The position numbers and the translations under genes are program-made. This document shows, one piece after another, positions 21,717-31,600 of a DNA stretch of 42,039 nucleotides. Numbering within the stretch: the stretch's first letter is position 1; each line of letters begins with the position of its first letter. Source of the stretch: Planctomycetota bacterium. Lineage in GTDB: Bacteria > Planctomycetota > B15-G4 > JADJEK01. The DNA lies in contig JADJEK010000017.1 of assembly GCA_016709145.1 (NCBI GenBank), forward strand, positions 1-42,039, given 5' to 3'. Below the pieces are notes generated by a model, which was not told where the DNA came from, did not search any database, and saw only the letters and a list, made by a program, of their open reading frames with translations.

Positions 21717-23803
21717 TGTTCACCTACGAACCCGGCAACCGAATCAGCGTTCCGCTTGAGGCCGAAGGCGAGGACATCGACCGTGCCGCGCTAGCCACAG
21801 CGAACGAGGATGCGCTGTCGTTTGCGCGTGATGTGTTCGAGTCGCAACGAGACCAACTGAATCAGCTTCACGCGGAGTGGTACAACCAGATCATCTTCGC
21901 GCACGGCAACCAGGACCACGCGATCGACACGGTGACCGGTACTCCGGTGCGACTCCCGCAGAAGGCGTATCGCACCTACGACTTCACGCTTCCGATCCTA
22001 CAGCGCGTCATCTCCAAGCTCGGTTCGGTGCCGACGAAGCGCGAAGCGCACGCGACGACTACGGACACTACTGACATCGAGGCCGCGCGTACCGCGACCG
22101 ACATTCTCTCGTGGGCGCACGAGCACTTCCACTTCGACGAACTGAACGCGGAACGTCTGGACTGGAAGGTCAAAACCGGCAACGCGATCGTCTACCTGCC
22201 GTGGATGCCGAACGAGGGACCGGAAGATCCGGAAACCGGGCGACCCGCTGGTATGCCACAGATGATCGTGGACCCCGGATTCCACTGGATGTGGGACCCG
22301 CGAGCCACGCACTACCGCCGCGCTGATTACGCGGCGCGCATGACGCTTCAGCCCGAGGAATGGGTCGAGCGCAACTTCCCTGACACCTACCACCTCGTCC
22401 CGAAGAACTACTACAACGAGGCGTACTCGTCCGACTTCTTCCAGCTTGCGCTGATGGGGATGAACGGGTCGAGGTCGAGCTACGGACTCACGCAGATGAA
22501 CTTGCCGAAGGGCAAGGGCCTCGTGCGGATCTTCGAGTTCTTCGTGAAGCCGTGCCCGCGATATCCGCAGGGCCAGTTGATCGTGTGTGCGGGAACGTCC
22601 GGTGGTCCTGGAGTCGTCCTTCACTCCGACATCAACGTGTATGGCACGATCCCGGCGATCCACTTCGGAATGATCCGGGTGACCGGGCGCTTCTGGTTCG
22701 ACTCCATCACGCAATACCTGATGGACCCGCAGACGGAAGTGAACCACCGCGTTCGCCAAATCTCGCGAACGGCGGCTCGCACGTCGAACCCGCAGCTTGC
22801 GATTCCGAACAATGGTCCAGCGAGTGAAGCCGTCACCGACAAGATCGGTGGCGTCGTCCGCTATCCGCCCGACTCGAATCCTCCGCAGTACATCCAGCCT
22901 CCGCAGTTGCCTGACCCGGTGTACCAGTCGCTTGAGTTCTCGATGCGTGCGATGAACGAGATCGCAACGCCATTCGGCATGGACTCGATGGAGCGCGCGA
23001 GTAAGGCGACAAGCGGCATTCAGCTTTCGCTGTTGGACGAACGCGAGACGGAGATGGTCGCGCCTATGGTGCGTGACGACCAACTCGGCATCAACGCCAT
23101 GTGGGAAATGCTGCTGAACAACTTTCGGTTGTTCGGTGGCGCTCGCACGATCAACGTCCTCGGCAACAACAACAAGTACAAGGCGCGGCTCGTCAGCGGC
23201 GCGATGTTGTCGCCGAACATGCGGATCATCCTCACTGAGAAAAACGAGCTTCCGAAGTCGAGGACCGCGACGTGGGCGGAAATTATCGAACTCGCCAAGG
23301 CGCAACTGATCGACCTGAATGACCCGATGGTCAAGCAGCGTGCGCTGGTGGCGATTCATCGCGGTGACTTGTCGGTCGAGTTCCGCGACGGTGCCGCCGA
23401 CTTCAAGAAGGCGCAGCGCAACATCGTCAAGGCGATCTACTCGCAGGAAGTCCCTGAACCCGCGCCGTTCGACGATCTCTCCATCCACATCATGGCGTAC
23501 ACGGCCTACCTCAAGACCGATGACTTCGAGGAACTGCAGGTTACCGATCCGGTGGCAGCGGCCCGCGTGGCAGCGATGGTCGATGCGTTCAACGAGGCCA
23601 GGATGTTCCTGCTCCAGCAGGCCGCTGACCAAGCGGCGGTCCAGGCTCAGAACGCGATGCCTCCCGCTGGACAGGAAGATGGGAAGAAGATGACTCCCCA
23701 ACAGGGAGGCGCTGCGGCACCGCAGGGTCCGAAGGCGACTCAGGGCATGGAGCCGCTGAACCCGATGGCCGATAACGGTGGCGCTCCTTTGCGCGGAAGA
23801 TGA
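21716..23803 (+). CDS. Portal protein
   Basis: The product is 695 aa. The sequence LPQKAYRTYDFTLPILQRVI then KTGNAIVYLPWMPNEGPEDP and FWFDSITQYLMDPQTEVNHR are typical of large P22-type portals (DUF935/P22-like family) rather than the short HK97 type. The helical stem and crown follow at ALVAIHRGDLSVEFRDGAAD, and the C-terminus is Gln/Pro-rich and disordered. It forms the dodecameric DNA gate at the capsid vertex. It lies downstream of terminase as expected. Confidence 0.85.
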   Translation: MFTYEPGNRISVPLEAEGEDIDRAALATANEDALSFARDVFESQRDQLNQLHAEWYNQIIFAHGNQDHAIDTVTGTPVRLPQKAYRTYDFTLPILQRVISKLGSVPTKREAHATTTDTTDIEAARTATDILSWAHEHFHFDELNAERLDWKVKTGNAIVYLPWMPNEGPEDPETGRPAGMPQMIVDPGFHWMWDPRATHYRRADYAARMTLQPEEWVERNFPDTYHLVPKNYYNEAYSSDFFQLALMGMNGSRSSYGLTQMNLPKGKGLVRIFEFFVKPCPRYPQGQLIVCAGTSGGPGVVLHSDINVYGTIPAIHFGMIRVTGRFWFDSITQYLMDPQTEVNHRVRQISRTAARTSNPQLAIPNNGPASEAVTDKIGGVVRYPPDSNPPQYIQPPQLPDPVYQSLEFSMRAMNEIATPFGMDSMERASKATSGIQLSLLDERETEMVAPMVRDDQLGINAMWEMLLNNFRLFGGARTINVLGNNNKYKARLVSGAMLSPNMRIILTEKNELPKSRTATWAEIIELAKAQLIDLNDPMVKQRALVAIHRGDLSVEFRDGAADFKKAQRNIVKAIYSQEVPEPAPFDDLSIHIMAYTAYLKTDDFEELQVTDPVAAARVAAMVDAFNEARMFLLQQAADQAAVQAQNAMPPAGQEDGKKMTPQQGGAAAPQGPKATQGMEPLNPMADNGGAPLRGR

Positions 23804-23810
23804 AAAGCAT

Positions 23811-23839
23811 TTGACAGGCGTTTGACAGCTTTACAGGAT
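23811..23839 (+). promoter_or_regulatory. Candidate sigma70-type promoter with doubled -35
   Basis: Two TTGACAG hexamer-type boxes lie 11 bp apart (23811-23816 and 23822-23827). CAGGAT sits 17 nt after the first as a weak -10. This is in the only sizeable gap of the head operon, 35-50 nt before the 23860 start. Perfect TTGACA boxes are rare in this GC-rich window. Confidence 0.4.
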
Positions 23840-23859
23840 AGTGAGCACAGGAGATCAAC

Positions 23860-24201
23860 ATGGCAGCGAGCTTTTCGTTCTCGGCAATTCCCGACGTTGG
23901 TTACGACGGCGTTGGCAAACTGCGGTTGGTGAAGGGAACGCTGACGATCAGCGGAACTCCGACGGCAGGTGGCGATGCTCCTGCTGCCAACATCTTCAAC
24001 CTGAACACGATCTACGACATTCAGTTCGGCGGTGTTGCTGCGGTCGCGAACGGCGCGTTCGGCGTTCCCCTGCGCTTCGTCCGTTCCAGCGGCAAGGTTC
24101 TTGGGTATACGTCCAACGGCGCTGCCGCCGCGTCTCTCGCTGAAAAGACCGACGCCTATTCTGCGGCGCACACGGTCGAAGTCACGGTTTGGGGCACCTG
24201 A
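23860..24201 (+). CDS. Small beta-rich virion protein, 113 aa
   Basis: CAGGAG precedes ATG 23860. MAASFSFSAIPDVGYDGVGK, then GTLTISGTPTAGGDAPAANI and RSSGKVLGYTSNGAAAASLA form beta-strands with Gly/Ala turns. The position between portal and scaffold/capsid suggests a head-decoration or fibre component. The stop overlaps the next ATG. Confidence 0.5.
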   Translation: MAASFSFSAIPDVGYDGVGKLRLVKGTLTISGTPTAGGDAPAANIFNLNTIYDIQFGGVAAVANGAFGVPLRFVRSSGKVLGYTSNGAAAASLAEKTDAYSAAHTVEVTVWGT

Positions 24202-24485
24202 TGCCAGTCGTCGGCCAAGGAATCCGCAACCTGCCGTTCTACCTGCTCGTGAAGCGCGTGGCGCTGAACGGGTCAGGAGCGAACACCAGCGGTACGGAGA
24301 CGTGGCCCACGGCTTTTGATTCTGTCCCGGTCACCGCGATCATTCCGCCGCAGGCGACTGACACGGACGGAACGTGGGACATTCAGAGTGTGACTGCTTC
24401 TGGATTTACTTGGGACATCTCGGGGCAGAGTGCCCTGGCGAACCAAACGGTCGAAGTGGGCATTTTCGCTCACCAAAAGTTGTGA
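24201..24485 (+). CDS. Small virion protein, 94 aa
   Basis: ATG 24201 overlaps the upstream stop. MPVVGQGIRNLPFYLLVKRV, then VPVTAIIPPQATDTDGTWDI and VTASGFTWDISGQSALANQT are beta-rich. It pairs with the preceding gene as a likely structural duo. The family is unknown. Confidence 0.5.
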   Translation: MPVVGQGIRNLPFYLLVKRVALNGSGANTSGTETWPTAFDSVPVTAIIPPQATDTDGTWDIQSVTASGFTWDISGQSALANQTVEVGIFAHQKL

Positions 24486-24494
24486 GGATGGAAC

Positions 24495-25004
24495 ATGGTT
24501 GACGTTCTTGCTGCCGCAGTTTCCGCCAAGAAGATTTCGGTGAACTACGCGACCCCGGACAGCCAGCGCCGCACGTCGGCTCCGGAGATCCAGGTCATCG
24601 CCGACGTGTCGGTTGTCATCGCTTCCGGCGAGACGTACGAACGCGACACTGGCATCCCGCTCACCAACCTGTTCACCACGGCCAATGCCAGCGACGTTGG
24701 CATGGACGTGAATCAGCCGATCACGATGCTGAACGAAGGCGCGATGCTGCGCAAGGCCGCCGCTGACTACGCGGTCGCGTACATGACCGCGCTGAAGCAC
24801 ACGGCTGGCTCTGCCCCGTCGCTGGTGCTGTTCAACGCCCCGGCGAACGCTGCGGCGATTGCTCTGAACGAAGTCGTGGACGATGCCGACCTTACGGCGG
24901 CGACTGTCGCGTTCGGCGCGGCCACCACGGCTGTTGTCCGCGTCGTGCTGCGTGGCACGCTGCGTCCTGGTGTTTCGATCGAGGACCTTAGCGGTCAGAA
25001 GTGA
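24495..25004 (+). CDS. Putative head-decoration-like protein, 169 aa
   Basis: GAGGATGGAAC precedes ATG 24495. It is a beta/Ala-rich protein: ISVNYATPDSQRRTSAPEIQ, then YERDTGIPLTNLFTTANASD. It ends RPGVSIEDLSGQK. The composition and position before the scaffold suggest a capsid-associated role, without direct family evidence. Confidence 0.45.
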   Translation: MVDVLAAAVSAKKISVNYATPDSQRRTSAPEIQVIADVSVVIASGETYERDTGIPLTNLFTTANASDVGMDVNQPITMLNEGAMLRKAAADYAVAYMTALKHTAGSAPSLVLFNAPANAAAIALNEVVDDADLTAATVAFGAATTAVVRVVLRGTLRPGVSIEDLSGQK

Positions 25005-25014
25005 GGGATGACGG

Positions 25015-26064
25015 ATGACTCAGGATTTCAACCCGGGTGCGTCGGCAGAGGAGTTCGCAAGCGGCCTGAACGGGCTCGTGAGCGGGGACGCTGCCGTTGC
25101 CGCTGTCGGTCATGCACACGACGCGATGTTGGACGAAGGCGCGATGCCGACTCCGACTGCCGCGCCGCAGATGGTGCGCGACCCGGCGACGGGGCGATTT
25201 GTTCCGCAGGCTCCTGCCGCCGAACCTGTTGCTCCGGTTATCGAGACTCCCGCCGCTCCGGCGACGGTGAAGATCGGCGACCAGGAGTTCACGGTCGAGC
25301 AGGTCCAAGAGTACCAGCGCGAGTACGAATCTCGTCAGCAGGCGCTCATGGAGATGCAGAACAAGTGGGCTGAGATCCAGGATCGTGAACGTCAGTTCCA
25401 GTCGCAGCAGGAAGAAACCCGCGCTCTCCAGCAGCGGTACGAGTCCGAGCTTCAGCAGCAGAACGCGCTGCGCGAGTTGGCATTGCGAGATCCCGAAGCG
25501 TACATGGCGCTGGTGAACTCGCAGGTCGTACGGGGGCAACAGTCCCCGTACGGCCAGCCGCAGCCGCAGCAGCAACCGGCGCTGACGTTGGACCAGATCC
25601 GCTCGGCGATCCGCGAGGAGATGGAGACGAAGGCGAAGCAGGAGGCTGCGGCGTCCCGCGAAGTGGGATTTCGGGATTTTCTGGCTTCCGAGATCCGAGG
25701 TCGAGCCGTCGATTCCAAGGTATTCGGCGACCTCGAACCCATCGTCACTCGCGCGATTGCTCACGAGATCAACAGTCTGTGGCAAGCGGGCCGCATCGGT
25801 CCTGACACGCCTCGGACGATGGTTGCTTCGATCGTTGCGAACCTCGTGGATCAGGCCAAGAGCCCGGTCCAGAAGCTTCGGTCTGCCGCGACGGTGGGGA
25901 CTCAGCAGCGTGCTGACCTCGCGCAGCGGATTCCGCCCACGTCAACGAACGGCGTGACTCCGACCCCGAAGGCTGTGAAGCCCGAGGAGTTGGCGCGGTT
26001 GCCTGCCGATCAGTTTGCGTCTTTTCTCAACAGCGAAATCGCCGCTCTCGAACCGCGACGGTGA
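25015..26064 (+). CDS. Scaffolding protein
   Basis: The product is 349 aa and lies immediately upstream of the major capsid protein. A disordered Pro/Ala N-terminus gives way to a long coiled coil rich in Gln and Glu (residues about 100-165: EQVQEYQREYESRQQALMEM, QKWAEIQDRERQFQ-type sequence). A Gln/Pro hinge and a basic helical C-terminus (SFLNSEIAALEPRR) follow. This is the classical scaffold layout: a helical core plus a small capsid-binding C-terminal domain. The protein should be lost or cleaved on head maturation. Confidence 0.75.
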   Translation: MTQDFNPGASAEEFASGLNGLVSGDAAVAAVGHAHDAMLDEGAMPTPTAAPQMVRDPATGRFVPQAPAAEPVAPVIETPAAPATVKIGDQEFTVEQVQEYQREYESRQQALMEMQNKWAEIQDRERQFQSQQEETRALQQRYESELQQQNALRELALRDPEAYMALVNSQVVRGQQSPYGQPQPQQQPALTLDQIRSAIREEMETKAKQEAAASREVGFRDFLASEIRGRAVDSKVFGDLEPIVTRAIAHEINSLWQAGRIGPDTPRTMVASIVANLVDQAKSPVQKLRSAATVGTQQRADLAQRIPPTSTNGVTPTPKAVKPEELARLPADQFASFLNSEIAALEPRR

Positions 26065-26089
26065 TTGAAAGGCTCTTTGGAGTAGCGAC

Positions 26090-27439
26090 ATGGCTCAAAG
26101 TGTTTCCGACTCAACCAACCTCATCATCGAGCGATTCAATCAGCGCGTTCGGTATCTGACGAGCGACCGCGCCTCGGTCTACGGGAAGTTCCCGCTGAAG
26201 GACCGCTCGATGTACGAAGGCGGCGACCTCAACGAGGCCGTCACCGGCATGTACAACGGCAGCTTCATGGCTACCGGCCCGGACCCGGACACGGTTCCGC
26301 CGCCCGGCAAGGTGAAGGTGCAGCGCTGCAAGATCCAAAAGTGCTTCTTCCTGGCGTCGTACGGTCGGGACTGGTTCCTCGACGCGATGACGCAAGGCAA
26401 GGGCGCGTTCACGCCGCAGAAGATCCTGACGCTGGACCGCACGACTGCCTACGTCAAGCAGATGCTCGAACGTCAGGCGCTCGGCGACGGTACTGGTGTC
26501 CTGGTCACCAGCATCGGCTCGGTGACCGGCGTGGGCTCGGCGAACTGGACGTTCGTGGTGACGCTGAACGAGAGCGTGTTCCTGAAGGAAGGCGCTCGCG
26601 TCGTGTTCTACAACACGGGTGGCGTCCGCGCTGACATCAACGACGCTATCCAGCGCGACGTGCCGACGAAGGGCTACTACACGGTCAAGTACAACGTCCC
26701 TGGCTCTTCGACCGCGACCATCACGATCGAGGAAGGATCGCCCGGTACGTCGTCGCCAGCGAACACCGACTCTTGCGTCATGTACGGAGCGATCCGCAAT
26801 CAAGCGATCTCCTCGACGTACAACGTCTGCCGCGAGATGTACGGGTTCGACTCGATCATCTCGGCGTCCGGCGCGATCCTCCAGGTCGATACGGACCTCG
26901 GCTTCCTCTCGACTGGCGGGTTCGAAGGTCTCGATCCTTCGACCTACGGCTGGTGGAAGTCGCACGAGGTTGACGCTGGCAGCACGCGCATCCTCGGCCC
27001 GTCGGTGTTCAACGAGCTTGCGACCCGCATGGTGACGCACGGCGTGGACGAGCCCGACATGATCGACGAGTACGTCACGCACCCCGACCGCATCAAGGAC
27101 TACGAGGAGACGCTGACGCCGGGTATCCGGTACTCGGTGTCCGGCTCGGCTCCGACGGATGCGCCGGGTGGCACGTCGGCCTCGCTCTCGGAGACGCGCA
27201 AGTACCTCCAGTACGGCAGCAAGAACATCGTGCCGAACAAGTACTGCCCGGAGGCCAAGTGCTTCGCTCCGCGCTACAGCGAACTCGGCCGCTACGTCCT
27301 GCTCGACTTCTCGTTCCGCCCGGAGCACGACGACTACAGCGGTCGTCCGGCGACTCAGGGTGACGCGCTGGCGATCATGCAGCTCGGCACCACGAACCGT
27401 GGCGCTCACGGCGTCATCAAGGCTCTCAAGACGACCTAA
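26090..27439 (+). CDS. Major capsid protein
   Basis: The product is 449 aa with GGAG upstream. MAQSVSDSTNLIIERFNQRV, then QRCKIQKCFFLASYGRDWFL and QMLERQALGDGTGVLVTSIG are capsid-like. VDAGSTRILGPSVFNELATR and the C-terminal SRPEHDDYS-type beta segment complete an HK97-fold arrangement with a large inserted domain (residues about 170-330). The order scaffold, capsid, then connector genes, and the high-expression codon use, support the call. The precise family was not identified. Confidence 0.75.
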   Translation: MAQSVSDSTNLIIERFNQRVRYLTSDRASVYGKFPLKDRSMYEGGDLNEAVTGMYNGSFMATGPDPDTVPPPGKVKVQRCKIQKCFFLASYGRDWFLDAMTQGKGAFTPQKILTLDRTTAYVKQMLERQALGDGTGVLVTSIGSVTGVGSANWTFVVTLNESVFLKEGARVVFYNTGGVRADINDAIQRDVPTKGYYTVKYNVPGSSTATITIEEGSPGTSSPANTDSCVMYGAIRNQAISSTYNVCREMYGFDSIISASGAILQVDTDLGFLSTGGFEGLDPSTYGWWKSHEVDAGSTRILGPSVFNELATRMVTHGVDEPDMIDEYVTHPDRIKDYEETLTPGIRYSVSGSAPTDAPGGTSASLSETRKYLQYGSKNIVPNKYCPEAKCFAPRYSELGRYVLLDFSFRPEHDDYSGRPATQGDALAIMQLGTTNRGAHGVIKALKTT

Positions 27440-27447
27440 GAGGTTTC

Positions 27448-27927
27448 ATGGACGGCCACATCGGCGGGCTTCTGGACGAGGTTGCGATCAAGGATCTGAA
27501 GTCTCACGACAAGACGTTGGATGTTCTGTTCAACCAGGACCGCAAGCGTTACGTCGTAGTGCAGGACCGGCGACTTGTCCCAAACGCTCGACGAGAGGAA
27601 GTCTGGAAGCCGTGGGTTACGGACAAGGTTCTCGCAGGTTGCCCTGCCTCTCGGCGGTGGGGCAACCTGACCCCTTACGAATCCCTGCTCATCATGGATT
27701 ACGAGGGGACGCCGATCCACGGCAACGCCGCGTTCGTGATGCGCCTGCTCCACGAGAGAACCATCATCAAGGGCGACCGTGCGGCGAAGGCTCGGCTCAA
27801 CGCACACAACGAGTCGATCGACCGTCGCGAGGCCCAGGACAACGCTGATTGGGCACGGGCAACGATTGAAGATGCGTCCTGGATCAAGAAGCGGGTTCGG
27901 ATCGCGCAGAATGACCATCGGAGGTAG
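27448..27927 (+). CDS. Hypothetical structural protein, 159 aa
   Basis: AGAGG precedes ATG 27448. MDGHIGGLLDEVAIKDLKSH, then RYVVVQDRRLVPNARREEVW and a basic helical C-terminus (TIEDASWIKKRVRIAQNDHR) lie between the capsid and connector genes. It could be a head-completion protein. No family was recognised. Confidence 0.55.
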   Translation: MDGHIGGLLDEVAIKDLKSHDKTLDVLFNQDRKRYVVVQDRRLVPNARREEVWKPWVTDKVLAGCPASRRWGNLTPYESLLIMDYEGTPIHGNAAFVMRLLHERTIIKGDRAAKARLNAHNESIDRREAQDNADWARATIEDASWIKKRVRIAQNDHRR

Positions 27928-27929
27928 TC

Positions 27930-28640
27930 GTGGTATACGCCGCCAAGTTGAGCGAGCTTGTATCGCGGCTGCACGCCGAACTGCTGACGAGTTCCACGAG
28001 TCCGGGGTTCTGGACCGAGGACCGTAAGAAGTTCCTCATCAACGAAGCGATCCGTGGATTGCAGCTTGAGATCGGGCTGCTCTACAACGACGCGCATTTC
28101 CTCCAGCGCGATCAGGTGACGCCGAACAGCGGCGAGATCGACCTGAGTACGGATCTGACGAGGGACATGTTGACGCTCCGCAAGATCGGTCGCGTTGCCC
28201 AGGACATCGTGACTGGCAGCGGGATCGACCTCGTGACTTCTGCGGAAGCGTGGGACAACTTCAACCGCACTGGTCGAGAGACGTGGTATCGGCTCGGGAA
28301 CATCCTGAAAACCGAGCAGGAGATCACGGGCGACCGCGTGCTTCTGTACCACTACCGCTTGCCGTTGCTGAACGACGACAACGACGTTTGCCAGTTCCCC
28401 GAGGACTACCAGGACGCGCTGGTGATCCGGGCTGCGTATCGCGGGTTCCTCCAGGCGAAGGAGAAGGACAGCGTTGCGATCTACAAGGGGCAACTGAACG
28501 AGATGGTGGAGCGGATGAAGTCCACGGCGGCGCAGTACGCGACGGTGTTGGATCAGCGGACACGCGAGGTCGAGGACTACGGCGACACGCGGTATTCCAA
28601 CGCTCAGTTCTTCCGGTTCTTGACGCCGCCTTCCGTGTGA
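27930..28640 (+). CDS. Head-tail connector (adaptor) protein
   Basis: A GTG start with GGAGG five nt upstream; the product is 236 aa. It is mostly helical, with an N-terminal AAKLSELVSRLHAELLTSST and KKFLINEAIRGLQLEIGLL. The middle is beta-containing, and the C-terminal helix is QFPEDYQDALVIRAAYRGFL. This matches the adaptor (gp4/gp11-like) ring proteins that follow the capsid gene in podoviruses. The assignment is by pattern and position. Confidence 0.6.
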   Translation: MVYAAKLSELVSRLHAELLTSSTSPGFWTEDRKKFLINEAIRGLQLEIGLLYNDAHFLQRDQVTPNSGEIDLSTDLTRDMLTLRKIGRVAQDIVTGSGIDLVTSAEAWDNFNRTGRETWYRLGNILKTEQEITGDRVLLYHYRLPLLNDDNDVCQFPEDYQDALVIRAAYRGFLQAKEKDSVAIYKGQLNEMVERMKSTAAQYATVLDQRTREVEDYGDTRYSNAQFFRFLTPPSV

Positions 28641-28641
28641 G

Positions 28642-31600
28642 GTGCTTGTGGGACGACTTCAGTTTCCGACCGTTGCGCTTGGCCTGAACACCAAGAAGCG
28701 ACCGACGAAGATCCCGCTTGGCGCGTGTCAGTCTGGAAGCAAGAACTTCATCCTTGACCGGGACGTTCTCGCAACGGCTCCAGGCTACAAGACGATCGTG
28801 ACGCAGCGGCCTGACTCGTACAGCTACAAGCTGTCGGGTCAGAACTGGCGTGGGGAGACGACGGCCACAGGGTCGCTGGTTGGGCTGAACGCTGGAACCA
28901 GGACGATCGAGGTTGTGTTCCGCATTGACCGCATGCAGGGTGCTCAGGTGCTTCTGTATCGCGGGCAGGGCGAGGACGCTGGCGTACGCTATGCCGCGCA
29001 CGGCGGATCGTTCACTCAGCTTGGGTGGATGCTGGAGGTTGCGGAAGGCAAGGTCCTGTGGACCGTGACCGCTGGCGGCGCAACGCTCTACCAAATCAAG
29101 GCTGGAACCACGGCTGTCCAACCCGGCGTCTGGTATCACACGGCGCTGAAGAAGGTGAGCACGACGTATACGACGTATCTCGCTGAAGTCGGCAGCGCCC
29201 CGAGCGTGTTCACGTCTGGCGTTGCGGGTCCGAACGCGATCAACGACACGACGAGCATGAACTTCTACGTCGGCGCGATGCCGCTGAACACGGCGGCTAC
29301 GCCGACTTCAGCCGCGAGCACGGACACGGAACTCATGCAGTTCCAGACGCACGGCGTCATCCAAGAGGTTCGCATCTGGAGTTCGGCGCGGACTGACCAG
29401 GAGATCGAGGACAACAACGACGTGGAGGTTTCTACTTCCGCGACGGGCCTGATCGCGTACTACCGGCTGACCGGGGATGCCACGGACATCTACTTCAAGT
29501 CCCCCAATACCGGAACCGCTGGTGGCGGATCTGGAGAAGCCCCGGTGCTGTACCTGGAGCCTCGACGTGGGACGTGGTTGGACTCTGGCCATATCCTCGG
29601 CAACCCGCTGACGGGGTACACCTACAGCCTCGACTTCGACGGGATGGACGACGCGATCGAGGTCAAGGACTCGTACTTGTACCGCAAGCCGACTTCGACC
29701 TCGGACAACGAGTTGTCGCTGGATGAGCGGTTCTTCTTCCACGCGCGATTGCGGGTGTCACGGCTGACCGACCGGCAATGCATCTGGCATTGGACGCACG
29801 TTCCGGATGACGAGTTCGGCAGCATCATCGCCCGCAAGGCGACGGCGGCTACCGCGAGCGGCACCACTGGAACCGCGAACGAGGAGTTCACGGCGTACCT
29901 GGAGATCAAGGACGTTGGCGTTGGTGTGTACCAGTTCGCTGGGATCGTCGGCTACGACGCAACGGGAACCGGGTATCGGCAGACGACGGTGGTGTCCAAC
30001 ATCGGAGGCGGGATCGTCGTCGGCACGGAATACAACGTTACGTTCTGCATGAACTTCTCTGCCGACGCGAGCGGCGGGGCATCCGTCCTGTTCGTGAATG
30101 CTGGTAGCACGTCGGCTGCGTACACCGCGAACTATCTGGTTCCGCGTGGCAGCCCGGACTTCCCGGATGGATCGTTCCGCAAGTACGCCATGAGCATTGG
30201 TCGTGGGATCTACCGCGTGCGCTCTCTCGGGAATGAGCCGTACGACCCTGACTCCGTGGACATCGAATACGACTACACCAAGAGCTTCAACGGCGTGATC
30301 GCGCAGTTTGCTATTGGTGCGTACGACGCCATCACCAGCGCCAGCGGAACCTCGGTGTCCGCGAACATCGCGCAGCAGATCCACGACATCCTCCAGAACG
30401 CGACGACGATGAGCCGCGACTTGGTGGGGGCGGTGACCGCGCGATTCTTCTCAGCGTGGTCGATGAACGTTGGTGCTGGCGCAACGATCGAGGACTTCGG
30501 TCTTGTCGGGAACCCGCTGGAACTGAAGTTCGACTCCAATCACCGATGGGGAAAGTCCGGGATCACGACTTCCGCCAAGGAAAAGATCCTCGGCGCGTTC
30601 ACGCACTCCTACCGGACTCCGACCGGTGATGTCCGAAAGGCGATCGTGGTTGCTGGCGGATCGGTCTACGACGCGAACCTGACCACGGGTGCGCTGACGT
30701 GGATCGACGACGGCATCCGCAACGACAACAAGAACCGCTTTTCAGCGATGAAGTTCCAGGACTCGCTGGTCCTGTGCTGTGGCGGCGTGAGCGGAAACTA
30801 CACGCTCTGGAAGGACCAAGTGTTCCCGCTGTCGATCGAGGCCCCGAGCGGGACTCTCGCCATCGGACTCCAGGATCAAATCTCTGACGACGCCGTGCTG
30901 AAGCGCGGCGAGTACATGTACGGCTTCGCGTTCTACTCCGCGTTCCAGGACAAGTGGGGTCCCATCGGCATCACCGCGACGGTGAACATCCGCTGCGACA
31001 AGGCGAACGTGGCGATGGGGACGATCGCGGAGATGAACCAGGAGTACGCCAAGCTGCCGACGGTCATCTCTGGAGCGAACGGAAAGGAACCGTTCGGCGT
31101 CACGGCGTCAGCGGGAAAGAAGTACGTCAACGTCCGCAGCTACCTGAGCACGGAAGCTACACCGAACGACAAGATCGTGGTCGTCGGATACAACAACAGC
31201 GACGTTCACCCGTTCATGAACGATTCCTCGGACGCCACGGCGGTCGAGTGGGCCAACGTGTTCGATGCGTACGCTCCGCGTGCGTGGAGCGAGGTTCTGC
31301 CGGAAGGCCGAATCTCGGTGAACTCGCGGTTCATCGGCTCAACCGCGCGGCTGCGACTGAACGACGGGACCACAAGCGTCGTGAACAACGACTGGAACTC
31401 TGGCGGTGGTGGCACGGTCACCGCTTCCGGAACCGGAGTCTCTGGCCACGGGATCGCGCTGCCGTATTCCTTCGACCCGCAGGTGACGCACCTCGGCATC
31501 TTCCGCACGGTGGCTGGCGGGTCGTTGCTCCAACTCGTGGAGCAGGTTCCCAACGGAACGCAGTCGTTCGTTGACACCGTTCCCGACTCCGAGCTTCGCG

